Assembly: GCF_000224145.3 (NCBI RefSeq)
Contig: NC_020176.2
Span: 1,240,693-1,304,692, forward strand
Direction of reading: 5' to 3'
DNA from: Ciona intestinalis
Lineage: Eukaryota; Chordata; Ascidiacea; Phlebobranchia; Cionidae
Length of the DNA: 64,000 bases
Positions 34,901 to 47,700 of this stretch are shown piece after piece (the stretch's first letter is position 1; each line of letters starts with the position of its first letter). The notes below the pieces were generated by a model, which worked only from the letters and a program-made list of their open reading frames with translations, did no database searches and was not told where the DNA came from. Made by a program: the position numbers and the translations under genes.

Positions 34901-37900
34901 ATAACAACATAAGACTAATTAATTTCTTTTTGCTATGTGTTATATCACGGTGGTAAATTTAACAAGAACAGACAAGAAAATAGGATGCAGGAGTTATTCT
35001 GAAACATTTCCATACTCGACGTTATCAAGCAAGTTTATTTCTTGCCGTATTTTAACAAAACCACTGACTTGTACCTTTGGGGCTTTATATATTATAAATA
35101 CAAACAAGGTAAAATTAGCTAAATCTCAAAATCGGTAGGATTTTTAAAAATGATCGTCTATGCGAGTTGCTTTTATTAATGCTTTTTGTTTTTTTTTGTA
35201 ATTAGCTACCCTGGGGCTACTTATATTTAGTTACACTTGTTTAGTTACTTACATTCACTACCGGCACAGTGTGTTCAGGTCGTAGGTTGGAATAAGTCAC
35301 AGTAAGTTCCGTGTGTTGTAGAATATATTTCATCTGTGAGTTGTGAGCAACGTCTAGTGGCGATTCTTTCTTGCGGTTTTGACATGAAATATCGGAACCG
35401 CATTCAACCAATGCTTGCGCTATGGAGGCTGAATATAAGATTTCCATGGTAATTAAAATATACAATATCAGCAAACATTTTACCCCGAAGATGTATTTAA
35501 CTAAGAAAAAAAATAACTAAGAAATCTGCTTCTAATCTTTATATGTAAGGCTCCTACTGCAAAGTGAACCAGAGAAATTAAAATGACCTAAAGAGATTGT
35601 CATTCATGGATAATAATGCAGTAGTATCACAATGAGCATGCAGTATATAAAACCTAGTTTGTACATTGTTTTGTACACCAAGCATTCTACATTTTTCTAA
35701 CTTCTACTGTAATGGAGTAAGATTAGGCACTCAATATCTAATATACAAACCGTATCCCCATCTAGAAGCGATATGCAGAGGTATATCACCCTGGTCATTC
35801 ACTGCATCAACTTTAACAACAGCCCGTACAGGGTCGTAAAATAACATCGCTTTCACACTCTGTGAAATAATAAAGATCTACTTTATCAACAATAAGTTGC
35901 AATATTACATCACACGGTTTAAAAAGTAGCAAAGTAACATACGTGGTAACTCGTAAGCTGGCACGAGGTGTATGAAACAGAACACACATGTTATAACGAT
36001 TGTAGTTTTTCAGCCATAAGTGGTTAAAAGCAAGCTATAGTAGTTACAAAATCACAACCTTACTTAAAATGGATGCACCACTTTTACCAGTTCTTACATA
36101 AAACTTAACACACAACAAGGCAACACAAACCCAGTGTTATCCCACACACCAACAAACCAACTAACCCCATCATGGCCCCCATAACAAGCGAGATGAAGTG
36201 GAGTATTGTTATTGTTGTCTACAGCGTTGGCAGCAGCTTCATGATGTAACAGAAGGAACTGAAAAGAAAAGAAGAAGTTTAAAACTTATTTATTTTAACT
36301 ACTTTGAATCAGAACATAAATTATCAAAAGTTGGTCTCTTATTTGAAAGATACATGGCCTCCCTTAAGAAAATTTTTAAGTAGTAACAGGCCACAAAATG
36401 GGTATCATTTTCTTAAAAAAATTGAAAAATACACAGGATATTTGGTCCCATGGCGTTTCACGCTATCGGACTTCACCAACATGGAATAAAATAGATATGA
36501 CACTAAAATAATAATTGTAAACTCACAATAACACTTTGGCTTCCTTCTTGTGCAGCTAAATGCAGTGGAGTAGCACCGTGGTAATCTGATGCATTGATAT
36601 CTGATCCATGGTTAAGTAACGTATCTACCACCTCATGCTTGCCTGTATTTATGGAATATTATTAAGTGCTGTATCAATGTAAGGATGGGGCTTGTTGCTT
36701 TTATGGAGGATTTTTTTTTGTAGTTGCCATACCCATCTAACCCATGCAGCAACACGGCTGAGTTGTTGCAGCAATTGCAGTTTGTAAACAAGCAGATATT
36801 TCGGTTCGTTTGATGTTTCTATCTTTGTGTGTGGGAACTGCAGTGACTTATTCAAGGTGGCCATTCCTATAATGACAGTTTTGGGTGGAAACTTGAAGAA
36901 TTTAATGAATGTCACTTATTTACCCTCTCGTGACGTGGCAACGACTGTTATAACACGGGTGTTCTGTTTGATACACTCTGTACACGCTTTTTGTTTACCT
37001 TTTTATGTATGGCTGACAGTTTAGACAACCCTTTAGTGACCATTTGGTTGGAGAAATTGCAGATAAGTGTCTTGCCCAAGGACACATATGCCATCAAATG
37101 GCAGCAGCAACAAGACAAATAATTTATTTATTTCCACTAAGATATAACCATCACCTGTCACAGCTGCTATATGCAAAGCTGTTCTACCTCTGTCATCTCT
37201 TGAAGATACGCTAACGTATGATCCTCGGTTAGCTTTCCTGGGGTTAATAAAGGTCAGGAGGTTATTCTAGGTCACACTGTTACCACCTGTCAATCATTCA
37301 GTTTTAGGTTTAAATAATTATACACAATGAGGCAAGGTCAGTATTCAACAAGTAACACATATGTATGTAAAGGATCTGGTGCTACAAAAATGTAACAGAC
37401 AAAAATCAAGTCCAACTGATTGCTTAATAAAATAGATATATTTTGCCGAAATGGCATCACCAGTCTCCTATTTAAATAGATTCGATTTGACTTAATTTAT
37501 GTCTGTTACGTTCTCCTAGCACCAGATCCTAACTGTATTTCTTTACACAAGAATCATTTAACTCTATGAGCACCAGATCATGGGCAGATTCACAGAATTT
37601 ATTACAGTTAAATATGTGTGGTGTAATCAATGATCATTTATTCAGAAAAAATCAAATTAACTGCCCTACCTACCCATAGTAACATAGAAAACAATCAAAA
37701 TTGAAAAATTTAGCTTAGAATTTAAATGGTTTTATTATATGACTTATTATCCGCTAACATATTATTCACCTGTTGGACAACTTAGTGCAGTTGTTGCATT
37801 CACACAACGGGTGACACTTGTCATGGTCGTGTAAACTCTTCATATCTTGGGCTTGTCGCAATAATCTATCGACCCCAGCTACGTCAACATTCTCAATCAA

Positions 37901-40900
37901 CTGAAAGAAATATAAAATGATTGTAAAAGATGCTCACCAGTATTGTCAGTTTGTCACTCCATGTGAAAAGTCTAGGAACATTACCTGCTATGTAAATTAT
38001 TGGGTAATGGGTCTATAGCCCAAAATACTAAAAAAGATACTTGATTTGTCACTTCAGAATAAAAATACACAAAAACGTCAACTAAAATTAACTGCTATGT
38101 TATTTAGAGGGTAATGAGTAAATTCCGTAAAGATAGGAAATACTCTAAATAAACTTTAATATTAATGAGAGAAAAACAGAAACTAATTAGATGTGTTGAT
38201 TTGATAAAAAAACACTTTTAATTCAATTTGTAGAACCATAAAATGAAACTAATGGTTTATGATCAGATTGCAAACAATACAAACTCCTTGTCATGTTTAT
38301 GAGTGAAGCAACATAGTTGTAAATCAACATTTAAACACACAATAAATATCCCAGGCATCAATGGCATGTGAATAACATTAACACCTAGATGATAAAAGCC
38401 AGTGACCTTTACTAAGTTAATTGGTGGAATATATTAGCAGGATATGGGCTAACTAGTGGGCCAAAACGGAACAGACTGTTAAATATACACTGCTTGATAC
38501 TTTACCTTGAATAAATGATGGAGTTCTTGCGTTTGTTCGTGTGAAGACAATGCAGACAACTAAACATATAATTGGTATGTTTATATAAGGTTTGGTATGT
38601 TTATATAAGGTGTAAAATTGATTGATTTATTAGATTAAAAATGTAGTTACAATGGCTAGTTCATTGTTTTAGGTGGTTTAGTCATTTATAATACTAAGAC
38701 CTGTCAATCTTATTGTAAGACCTGTCAATCTTATTATAAAATGGGAGTGTTTTAGGCAAAAAAGGTGTATGTTTTAGTTTTACTAAAAAAATGTTGCTTA
38801 TGTGATTCTCACCTTGGTGCGATCTATTTTAATATTTCTGTTCCGTACATGTTCCACTGCTGCTTCCAGTGTTGCCAGATAAAAACTGAGAATATAATAT
38901 ATCTATGTTAATTGTTAATTATAGTTGCACTTAATATTTTTTCATTAGTTACAAGTTTTGACAACCACTGAGGAAAACGAAATAAAAGCTAGTCAGCACA
39001 GTGTTGGCGTTTGTATTTACAGAGCAGTTAGTAATATCTAATTTATAGTTTGTTTATATTTACCCAACATGAGTTAACATGCAGGTTTTTGAATGCATGC
39101 ATATTAAATATGGTTGAATATTTAAAAGCTAGCAAGTTTATAAATTAAAAATATGAGACATTTAATGTTAAAACTTGTCACAGACCTGTGTTGATCTTTG
39201 TTTGTTTTTGTAAAGTAGAAATACTTCATGTACATCAAGTTTGCCAACCAATTGGTTATCTCACATTTTAATACTAAGTAGATTAATATAGGGAGCAGAT
39301 CATCTGATGACATCACAATGGGTTCTGTTGACAAACAATGATGTTTACACAATACACAATCACACCATGTATGATATCATAATCACCATTCTTATTTGTA
39401 GCTTCAGAACGATCGTTTGCATTGATTTGAACTAGAAAAAATATATCAAGGTAGTTTTCTGGTAATAAGGCATAACTCGATAAAAAAAACTCCTAACAGT
39501 TTGTTTAAGTAGAATTAGTATCAACATCAAAAGTTTGTAACTTTTGCCTAAAATAATACAAACTTGAAGCTAAAGTTTGATAGCTTATAAAATATTGGCC
39601 AAGCACATGTTTAATAACACTTGATTTACCAAGAACTTCACATAAGATAATAAAGTCAACAAAACTAAAACTGCCAACTTACGAGTTGCTTGGCTTGTCC
39701 TCGGAGATAAAAACCGAATCGTGTTTTCCAGGCATTCAAGTTTTTCACCCGGTGTTCGAAACCTGTTCATCATAGACAACTCACGGCGAGCCCGTGGTAT
39801 TCCTGTGCTGTATGTTATTTCTATGTTAGTTGGTGTGTAATTATTCATGTTAACAATACTTACGAGAAAAACTTTTTTTACCAAAACGACAGTTCTGCAA
39901 CCATTTGTAGTAAATTAAAAAATTAAGGCAAATAAAACAAAATTATTTTCTCTAAAAATTATTTGTAAAATAAAAAAGATACTGTAAGCAACTTTTATCA
40001 TACAAGACTACATGATGACATCACAAAGCTCATTATCTCACCATAATTCCTCTTTTATTTCAAGGTCGTCATATTTAACAGAACTTAAGTTTCGAGTGAT
40101 CTTGTTCAGTTGTTCATCCTGTTCATGGATAAACAGTTTATGGATAAACATGGATTGATCATTATAACTTAATAAACATAATTAAATTATAAGAGGTCCA
40201 ACTAGCCATACATTACAAAAATACTGAAAAAATCCCCACAAATACTCACACATTAAGTTTCATATAGATGAGTAACTTGTAAGCAGACATGAGGTGTATA
40301 AAACAGAACTCCTATGTTATAATAACTGTCACCGCCCAGCCATACAAGGATAAATAGCATTATTTCAAATAATCCTTATTTTTTCAACATGAGTGAAAAT
40401 TGTGAAATGGTAATAACAGGAGTAGAAATCACATTGCCATAATACCTTTGTAGATAATGCTGATGTAAAATGTGCAATTAAACATAGTTCTAGATTTACC
40501 AGAAAGAAAACTTGTATTGGAATGTTGTCTTTACGTCAACCATTGTTAAAAACTACACATGATACCTTCACCCAATGTACTCTCATATTAATATAAAGAC
40601 ACACGATGTTATGTATACTTGTCAAACATTAATACATGCAACACAAACATGTTATAAAGAATTAATAATTACAAGCTTGAGATACACACAATGGTGATGA
40701 GTTGAGTTGTTGTGTTATGTACATTACAAACAAATCTAATGCATAATATTTACCTGTACCGACATAATGTCGTTTAACTCTCTCATGTTCACAACATATG
40801 TTCCATGCAGTATGTAGCTCTGTGGAGCAGTTTATGCAGAAAATAAATATTAGAAATCATAATTTATATTTACAATACCTTTATCCTCAATGATACTAGT

Positions 40901-43900
40901 ATATAATACTATTCTTATGGCATTTTTTCTTTGTATAGGTTTATGACCACCAACGTATTCAACCCACTAGTAACTAACTGGTTTGTTCTTAAGATTAAGA
41001 ATGTGTAAAAGCACGCCTACAGCATCAACCAAAGTCACCATGTAAAAAACCAAAGAATACACCAATTAACACATACTTTTACTAAACATAGAAACTAAAC
41101 AAAATATAGCCAACCCTTAAAAAAAACAAGTATGTTACAAAAAAACTGTTAATCCATATATTATACCCTTGGGAATTAAATAACAGGTAAAAACAAATCA
41201 AAATAATACTAAACATTTAATATTCCACCTCTAATGAAGAATAGAGTGCTGTTTGTTGCGAAGGAACCTCTATGTATTTTTTCTACAGAAATAATATCAA
41301 ATAAGTTATAATATGTTATTTAAAGGGCCTAAACACACCCCACGTCACTTTTATTTTTTATGGTAAATTCATAAAGCGACCGTTTTATTGATTCCAAAAA
41401 TACTTTGCTTATTAGAATTGGTCCAGTATAGGCGGAGATATTCATCCTCAAACAGTGATGTCTAGCGCTATCTTTTTTTACTACGAGCTCCGTGATTGTG
41501 ACGTAGGAACGTACTAGTCACGTGACTGATTCATTCGTAAAAGCGAAACCTGCGTTTTTTTTGTGCTTTTTTGCGTTTTTTTTGTTCTCTCGTTTTTCGC
41601 TGAAAACACTGCCTCTCGCCTTTCTGAATGAGAGCGGCCACGCTTCAACAATTTTGTTACGTGTTTGTCACGTGGGTAGTACACTTCTCAATTTTTTTCG
41701 CCACGCAACTTTCAAATCAGTTTTTTGAATTTCACGGTGTTTGAGCTGGAATATCTTTGGTTATACAGAACCGATTAAAACAAGTAAGGTGTCGTTGGAA
41801 TTAGAAAAACACACTCTATCGATTAAAGCGAAGTACATTTGGGGTGTGTTTAGCCCCTTTAAATGAATAAAACAATAATAAGGCTTGCTAAACATTTAAA
41901 CACAAAACCAAACCCACCAGTTTTGAATCTTTTATCACGTTTTGAACCATGCTTGTTATGAATTTCTCCGCACATTCCTGTGATAATTAGTTGCCTGTTA
42001 TAAAATTTTATCACAAACTCCATAAAAAAAGTTATACAGTCCATGAAATTTACTTCACCACACTGCAGGTTTAAATAGAAAAAATTAGTTATAAGTTATA
42101 ACATATTTCGTCATTCAGTTAAAACGCTCTGGACTGTACATTTTGAGATTTAATCAAGTATTACAGGTATTTTTGGAAAATATTTATATAGAAGCTCAGT
42201 GTACCATGGAAAATTAATACAAGCACATTTTTGCAGGTGCAATATTATACTAGGCATTGTTAAATACCTTTATTATACATTGAGCGGTAAGTGGCCTATT
42301 GTTGCGATTTTTCTACAGCAGCAGCGAATAATGCTGCACTAACTACCAAGACAATTGCCTAATGCTGTGGTGAATTTCAGTGACTGTATATATAAAATAT
42401 AACTTATATTAATTCAATAAATCATAGGCACCAAACTTTTAAAAATGCAGGGTAGCGAGGGAAAGTGTGACACGCATTTCTATAGCACCAATTTGTTCAC
42501 ATTGTTTACTGATTAAGGTAATGCAGAAAATCACAGAGTAGGGCTGCCTACCCTGCCACCCCAGGTTTGGCGTTTATAGATTAAATAAACTCACAGCAAC
42601 AACTTTAGCTTCCACCACAAGTTCATCGCTTGATTTTAACGACCTCACTTCATAATTACATGGATATTTCCTCTCGGACACAAAATGGGTGATCCTCTCA
42701 TCAATGAAATGATGCAACCTCTTCCCATGATAAGCCCGCGTCCACACATATGATCCATACGACTCCCAGCGAGGTCCGGATGCTTTCTCAACTTCTGATG
42801 AGGAAGATTCTTCATCTGTAGGCGAAAAGAAGTTAAAGAAAACTTTTACCCAATTTATTTACATACTTTTTTAAATCTAATGTATTTGGGAAACACTTTG
42901 AGTTTATAATTTACAGCAGTTTTTTAAGGGTTTTAAATTTAAAAATACACCACTTGCTCTTACAGTACCTAGCCTTACAAAAACTTTGTTCATTTTTTAA
43001 TATTTTTATTATTTAATGTGGATTCAAACTGAAACAGTCCTACTTGCCTCCTACAGACACTAGGTGTTGCTCAAGAGGTTGTGAAAGACAGAGCACAACG
43101 TAACTCTCATCATGTTGGTTGAAAAATGTTTCTTCGAATAGAATTTGGGAAGTATGAGAAGTTTCAATATGTAATTCTAATCTCTCACTACGTTTATCAT
43201 AGGATGGAATGTTGAAGTTATTGGTGAAACCTTCCCCACAAGTTACTGTTGGTCCAGTGATAAAAACTTCCTGTGAAAAAATAGAGTTTGTATGTGAAAT
43301 AAAAGTGCTGTCAATTAAATGACATGTCTCATAACTTATTTCAGTAAAATATACGCTTTATTAAAATTTATAGGGTAAATGTCAACTTGTGAAGGGTCAA
43401 TACATTCCTTTCAAACTAAATAGAGATAAAATTATAAAAACATAACAGCATAGGTTGCACTAATTCTTTAACCCACCTTCCTACCTTATGTTATAGAATT
43501 GAACAAGGGAGATACAAAAATAAAAAAAACACATATCTTAAGTAAGCAAAAAATAAATACAAAAACATGGGTTTAAATATAATAAACAAACATAGAATAA
43601 ACCCACCTTTCCATTATAAGTTAAATATTTATTCGATTCCACTTCAGGTTTATCTCCGTAAACCACAAGTTGTTTTAAAATATGAGATTCGAATGACTTC
43701 TGTGAAAATAAGTCGCCATCTTCGATCCCACCTTTCCATGATCCCACACGTGGTATGCATATCTGTGAAATAAAAGTATTTTGGAATTTATTGCACTGTA
43801 TGCGGGCTCTTAAACATATAATGTTTTGGTGTTATTTTGTTATTCAAAACTTGTATAATGCAATATGACAAAAATGATACTGGATATCTCTTGTTATTTA

Positions 43901-44317
43901 CCTTTATTATATTTTTTTAATTTTTTATTATATTTTATGTTTGACATATTGTTGGATAACCCATTCATCACCATACACTTATTTGAACTAAGGTTCATGT
44001 TTAGGTATGTCTTGGTGTTTCTTAACTCTAGCGTCTAGCCCAAAGGCACTTAAATTTTTACAGAACGTTAAAGCATGTACAAAACATCAAACCCTTTTTT
44101 GAGTTTACTAATTAGTTTTTTTGGCAGTTTTAAGAAACATTGTTCCTATCGTATTTCCAGTGTGAACTTTCAATGATTTTATGTATTATTACATTAGACG
44201 TGACACGTGACTTACCATCCAACGTTCGTTTGTTGCTCGTATAAATAAATCCTCATGCTTTTGTGATAGAGCCAAGTACCAACCGTTCTCGGTTAAATCT
44301 TCATCATAGGCTGACAT
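31908..44317 (-). CDS. ANKRD27: Ankyrin repeat domain protein 27 (VARP)
   Basis: VARP is an endosomal adaptor with a VPS9 domain (guanine-nucleotide exchange for Rab21 in vertebrates), two ankyrin blocks and short zinc 'fingernails' that bind VPS29 of retromer. The N-terminus MSAYDEDL... (exons 44317-44216, 43762-43607, 43270-43048, 42815-42595) matches the family. VPS9 signatures follow: IPRARRELSMMNRF (near 39785), then SSDDLLPILIYLVLK and NWLANLMYM (near 39250-39310). Zinc motif CHPLCECNNC is at about 37805 and CDPLCQCYKC near 34490. Ankyrin repeats lie between them (TALHIAA, TPLHLAAQEG, TPLHLACYGG, IPLHIASRWG) and after the second (SPLHLACQYG, TPIYMCAANG, APLHEAVKW). The last exon (to 31908) is a 220-residue polar, low-complexity tail. 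About 1,100 residues in total. The exon 3/4 intron is GC-AG. Neither terminal block shows a transmembrane segment. Confidence 0.93.
33780..33920 (+). mobile_element. SINE head and core
   Basis: GCGCCGTAGATCGATGGTTT, TTTGATGCTCGACAGCGG, TGTCCTTTGGCAAGACACAT and GTAGTCACTAAATGG follow the family order. It is intronic in ANKRD27. A separate tail module (GAAACAGAACACCCGTGTTA) lies at about 33367-33440. Confidence 0.7.
34320..34428 (-). mobile_element. SINE head and core
   Basis: The reverse of the family: GTCCAAGGACCTACACACCC, GGTCTGGAACCCGTAACCTC (box B-like) and GCAGGCTAACCACTGAC (box A-like). It is intronic in ANKRD27. Confidence 0.65.
35941..36022 (+). mobile_element. SINE tail module alone
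   Basis: GTAACTCGTAAGCTGGCACG and GTATGAAACAGAACACACAT ... TTATAACGATTGTAG are present without head or core. Similar solo tails lie at 33367-33440, 40268-40345 and, reversed, at 50556-50625. Confidence 0.65.
36931..37108 (-). mobile_element. SINE core and tail
   Basis: GTTATAACACGGGTGTTCTG, TATGGCTGACAGTTTAGACA, TTTAGTGACCATTTGGTTGG and AAGTGTCTTGCCCAAGGACA are in reverse family order. It is intronic in ANKRD27. Confidence 0.7.
37370..37530. mobile_element. Small inverted-repeat element
   Basis: AAGGATCTGGTGCTAC ... TGTAACAGAC at the left is inverted at the right as GTCTGTTACG ... CTAGCACCAGATCCT, about 155 bp in all. A related arm occurs near 34010-34040 (GGACCTGGTGCTACAAAAAC) with a partner near 33940. 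It is intronic in ANKRD27. Confidence 0.65.
38573..38745. repeat. Two short tandem duplications
   Basis: TTGGTATGTTTATATAAGGT occurs twice in a row near 38573-38612. AAGACCTGTCAATCTTATT occurs twice near 38697-38738. Both lie in ANKRD27 introns. Confidence 0.75.
41319..41863. mobile_element. TIR element (MITE) in an ANKRD27 intron
   Basis: Termini TTTAAAGGGCCTAAACACAC and GTGTGTTTAGCCCCTTTAAA are perfect inverted repeats but for one base, over about 23 bp. The 545-bp interior has no transposase-like frame and is more GC- and T-run-rich than the intron around it. It lies immediately upstream (in gene direction) of the small exon at about 41229-41282. Confidence 0.75.
43047..43048 (-). other. 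GC-AG splice donor in ANKRD27
   Basis: Exon 43270-43048 ends GGAG and the intron begins GCAAGT, the consensus form of the minor GC donor. Only this donor gives phase 1, which the next exon (start 42815, reading DEESSSSEVEK) requires. GT sites nearby give phase 0 or 2. Confidence 0.75.
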
Positions 44318-44350
44318 ACTTCACTTTCCGCGCTGAACCATCTACTACAA

Positions 44351-44430
44351 TCTTAGTTTACAAAACGTACAATACGTATACAGACTTCCAAAATCTTAGT
44401 TTACAAAAACGTACAATACGTATACAGACT
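44351..44430. repeat. Tandem duplication of about 38 bp in the divergent promoter
   Basis: TCTTAGTTTACAAAA plus CGTACAATACGTATACAGAC occurs twice, 35-110 bp upstream of the ANKRD27 ATG. The second unit has one extra A. It may double a regulatory site, but no known factor motif is claimed. Confidence 0.8.
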
Positions 44431-44652
44431 TGATAAAATTATACGAAAGAAACTAAGAATTGCAAAGCAAAGTCATCGGTATATAAAATATTGTTATTTA
44501 ATTATGTTTGTTTTTTGTTATTGTTTTTATTCCCAAAATCAGAATTTAAAAACACTTTTGTTTAAAAATAAGCCTTTATAAATAACTTACAATAAATAAC
44601 TTATCACATAAACACATTTTTGCTGGTTTTAACTTCTTTACTGGAAACACTG

Positions 44653-44667
44653 GTTGTTATTGGCAAC
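44653..44667 (+). promoter_or_regulatory. X-box-like (RFX) site upstream of CCDC40
   Basis: GTTGTTATTGGCAAC is an imperfect inverted repeat fitting the RFX X-box pattern (GTTGCC-AT-GGCAAC type), 116 bp before the CCDC40 ATG. RFX sites at this distance are typical of ciliary genes. The match has mismatches in the left half. Confidence 0.5.
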
Positions 44668-44783
44668 GAACACAAAACAGATTTTTAGAAATTTCAAGGT
44701 TTGTTTTGAAACGTTTTGTTGTTGTAAAATAGACAGTTTCTTGAAACTGCAATAAGTATTTATATTCACAAAGCAAAGAAAAC

Positions 44784-47700
44784 ATGGCGGATCATCCAAG
44801 GTAAGAATTTTTGGGATTAAATAACTAATATCATTAAAAATGTAAAAATTTTGTTTTGCATTAATACAACTCCCTGCTTCAAATTTTCTTTTTTCTTTTG
44901 TGTATTTAGCAAACGGACACATTTTCACCTCACATCAGTTTATTATTATTGACGAAGAATTGTCAAAATTAGTCGTACTTTAAGGCTTACATGTATTATA
45001 AATGCCACACAGGAGCACAATCCAATAAATTGATTCTTACTTTCAAATTCAATCTCCCAGGGATTCAGAAGGAGAAGATGAACAACCCGGTTTCGCAAAA
45101 GCTGTTTCTAAAGTGACAGTGAAGGCTCTACAAGAAGTATGATTATACATACTAAAATCAAACCTTACTTTTATTAAAATTTTAACCAATAATCCTTTTG
45201 CGTTTTTGTGTGTCAGTTTTATTGCTGATTATGTTGTGATATTTTGTAGGACATTGGCATAACATCTATTTTGGCATTGATATATACAAGAGTACAACAT
45301 TTCATTAACTTCATATTCACCATGCAGTTAACGCTGGATGACATGCCTTCTGTTGAAACTTCGTTAAACATCGGACCTCCCCCAACTTCCACCGGGAGTG
45401 ATGAAGAGCTGAGGAGGAGTCGACCTAGCAGCGCCACCCAAGGTCAAAAGTTCATTAATTATATACAATTTCTTAAAACAACACAATAGTAGTGAGGCCA
45501 AAAAACGTCTTTAAATAGCTTCTAATTATCGTGGTGTGTTTCACAGGAGAGACAAGCACATTATTGCGCAATCTAGGGGAAGGATTGGGGCATATTGACA
45601 CAGAGACCGAAGATGAACACGATGATATGGATCAGGTAAAGATTTTCGTAAGAAATGAGATATTTGAGACCTCACATGTGATAAACGTTTACTACTTCCA
45701 ACCATTCTATACGACTGAGGTTCTATTGCAAGCCGCACGAGGGAGCCCCTGGGTTAAGTCCAAAGTTAGCCTATAACCCCAACAACACCCTTCATTCCTG
45801 CAATACATTGACTTCCTTCTATGTGATGATATTCAACTACCTGTTCCACGATTCGGCAAACTTTTGCTAAAGCTCGTTCAGCTGCACTAGCCATAATATT
45901 TTTTATTTGTTGTAGCTGGTACAGCGAACAAGGCATGAATCATTCATGATGAATGTATAACCCCGGCCACACACTCTTTTATTCCACCACACTCCCTATA
46001 TACTCTAGGCCCAATGAGGCTGTTCTCAATGATCTAATCATGTTTTTCCTTAGGGAATGGAATCTGACTCCGACAGAGAGGATGAAGTTCAATCAGATCT
46101 TGTTGTTCTTGATCCTGATCATCCTCTCATGAGACGGTTCCAATCAGCGCTTAAAACCCAACTCAGTAAACAACTGGAGAAAGCTCGATTAGAAAGAAAG
46201 GAGTTGGTGAGTTGATGGTTCGTGGTTCAAACCACAATGAAGGGAGATGTTAATTTGTGTTTGACAAAAATGTTAAATATTTTTTGACTTGTGATTGGAC
46301 AGATTTAAAGTGGAAAAATGTATTTAATTTGCATATTGGTGTATTATTTTTGTAATAGACCACTCGGTAAATACAACCATTTAATGAGCTGTGGTTTTGG
46401 GTAAGTTATTATTCTTACAATAATGGGATAAAGTTATTAATTTTGTGACAGTTTTTCATATAGTTTTTAAACTTTATTTCTGTAACCCATAAGTTGTGTT
46501 GTCCAGATGGATGATTTAAAACGTAAGAAAACAACAAGGGAAGAAGTTGGTGTGACGTTGTATGGAGTCCAACAAGAGCTTGCACGTCAACAATCCAATC
46601 TTGAACAACTTCATGACAAACACGCAATGTCAGCGGAAAGAAGAAGGAACAAAGAGCACGATCTTCAGAAGGTCCGGGAGAAATATAAAGAGGTTCAATC
46701 TCAATCAGAGAGAGAACGAAAGAAGAGTAAGTTTTTTGTTTCAAATATTTGTTTTTTGGTCACACTGTATTCCTCTTCCTTTTAGAAAATATTTTAAATG
46801 TGTCCTGCCTACAACATTTGCAGTTAAGTCTAGACTTCAATGGTTTTCAATGGAACAATAGCTTCCAAGATCCCTAACACAACATATTTGTGATTGCATA
46901 TTTATTCTTTGTTTTATTTCAGACTCGGAACTACAGACAGAGGTGGAGAACCTGGCCACAAGGTTGTTCTATATGCAGAATGCTAAGGAAGATATTCGTT
47001 CTGACATCGCTGTGATGAAACGAGCTGCTGAGAAAGCTGACGTGGAAGTCACACAAGCTGAGATGATTAAGAAACAACAGGTGAAGGGTTGTTTCTGTTA
47101 ATTTAGCTTTTATTGGTAATACTAGTGTTCTGTTCTGGATGGCAAGCAGTATTAGCTATGTCTGATTGTGCACACATTGTAAAAAGCTTCATTTCCTTAA
47201 CAGTTGTCATACTAGTGTATTTAAAGAACATTTATACTCCCCATGGTATCACCTTGGGTAGATTTATGACTGACCAACTATAAGGATTGTCAGCTTATAA
47301 ATCCAGTGTTAGAACAAAGTATGTTTGTACACATCTTGTAAAAGCTTCATTTCCTTGTCAATTGTCATACCAATGCATAGAATTTCATCATGATTCATGG
47401 TATCAACCTGGATATATTTATGACTGACCAACCATAACAAATTATTATTAATCCACTGTTTCAACAAACTATCACAGGATCTCCGTGTGAATCGATTGAC
47501 GGAACGAGTGGAACATCTTCGTGAAACAATCGCGATGTACGAAGCACAACAATCCGCACAATCTGAGGAAACTTTGGCAGCTAAGCAATCATTACATGAA
47601 GCAAGAGATGAAATTGAGGTGTAACATTATGCGGGGTGTGGGGTTTTAAAACAAGAGCAGTTCGCTTTGAACAAGGAAAAATTTAAAGAAAAATATTCCA

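Larger units (their letters stand above)
44318..44783. promoter_or_regulatory. Divergent promoter region of ANKRD27 and CCDC40
   Basis: Only 466 bp separate the two start codons, so the genes share an upstream region. It contains a tandem duplication and an X-box-like motif (listed separately). There is no TATA box at a convincing place for either gene. Confidence 0.7.

Noticed and set aside
41900-42058. Candidate ANKRD27 exon reading CGEVNFMDCITFF
   Set aside because: Its donor phase does not match the next exon, whereas direct splicing from 42595 to about 41282 keeps phase and gives better family similarity.
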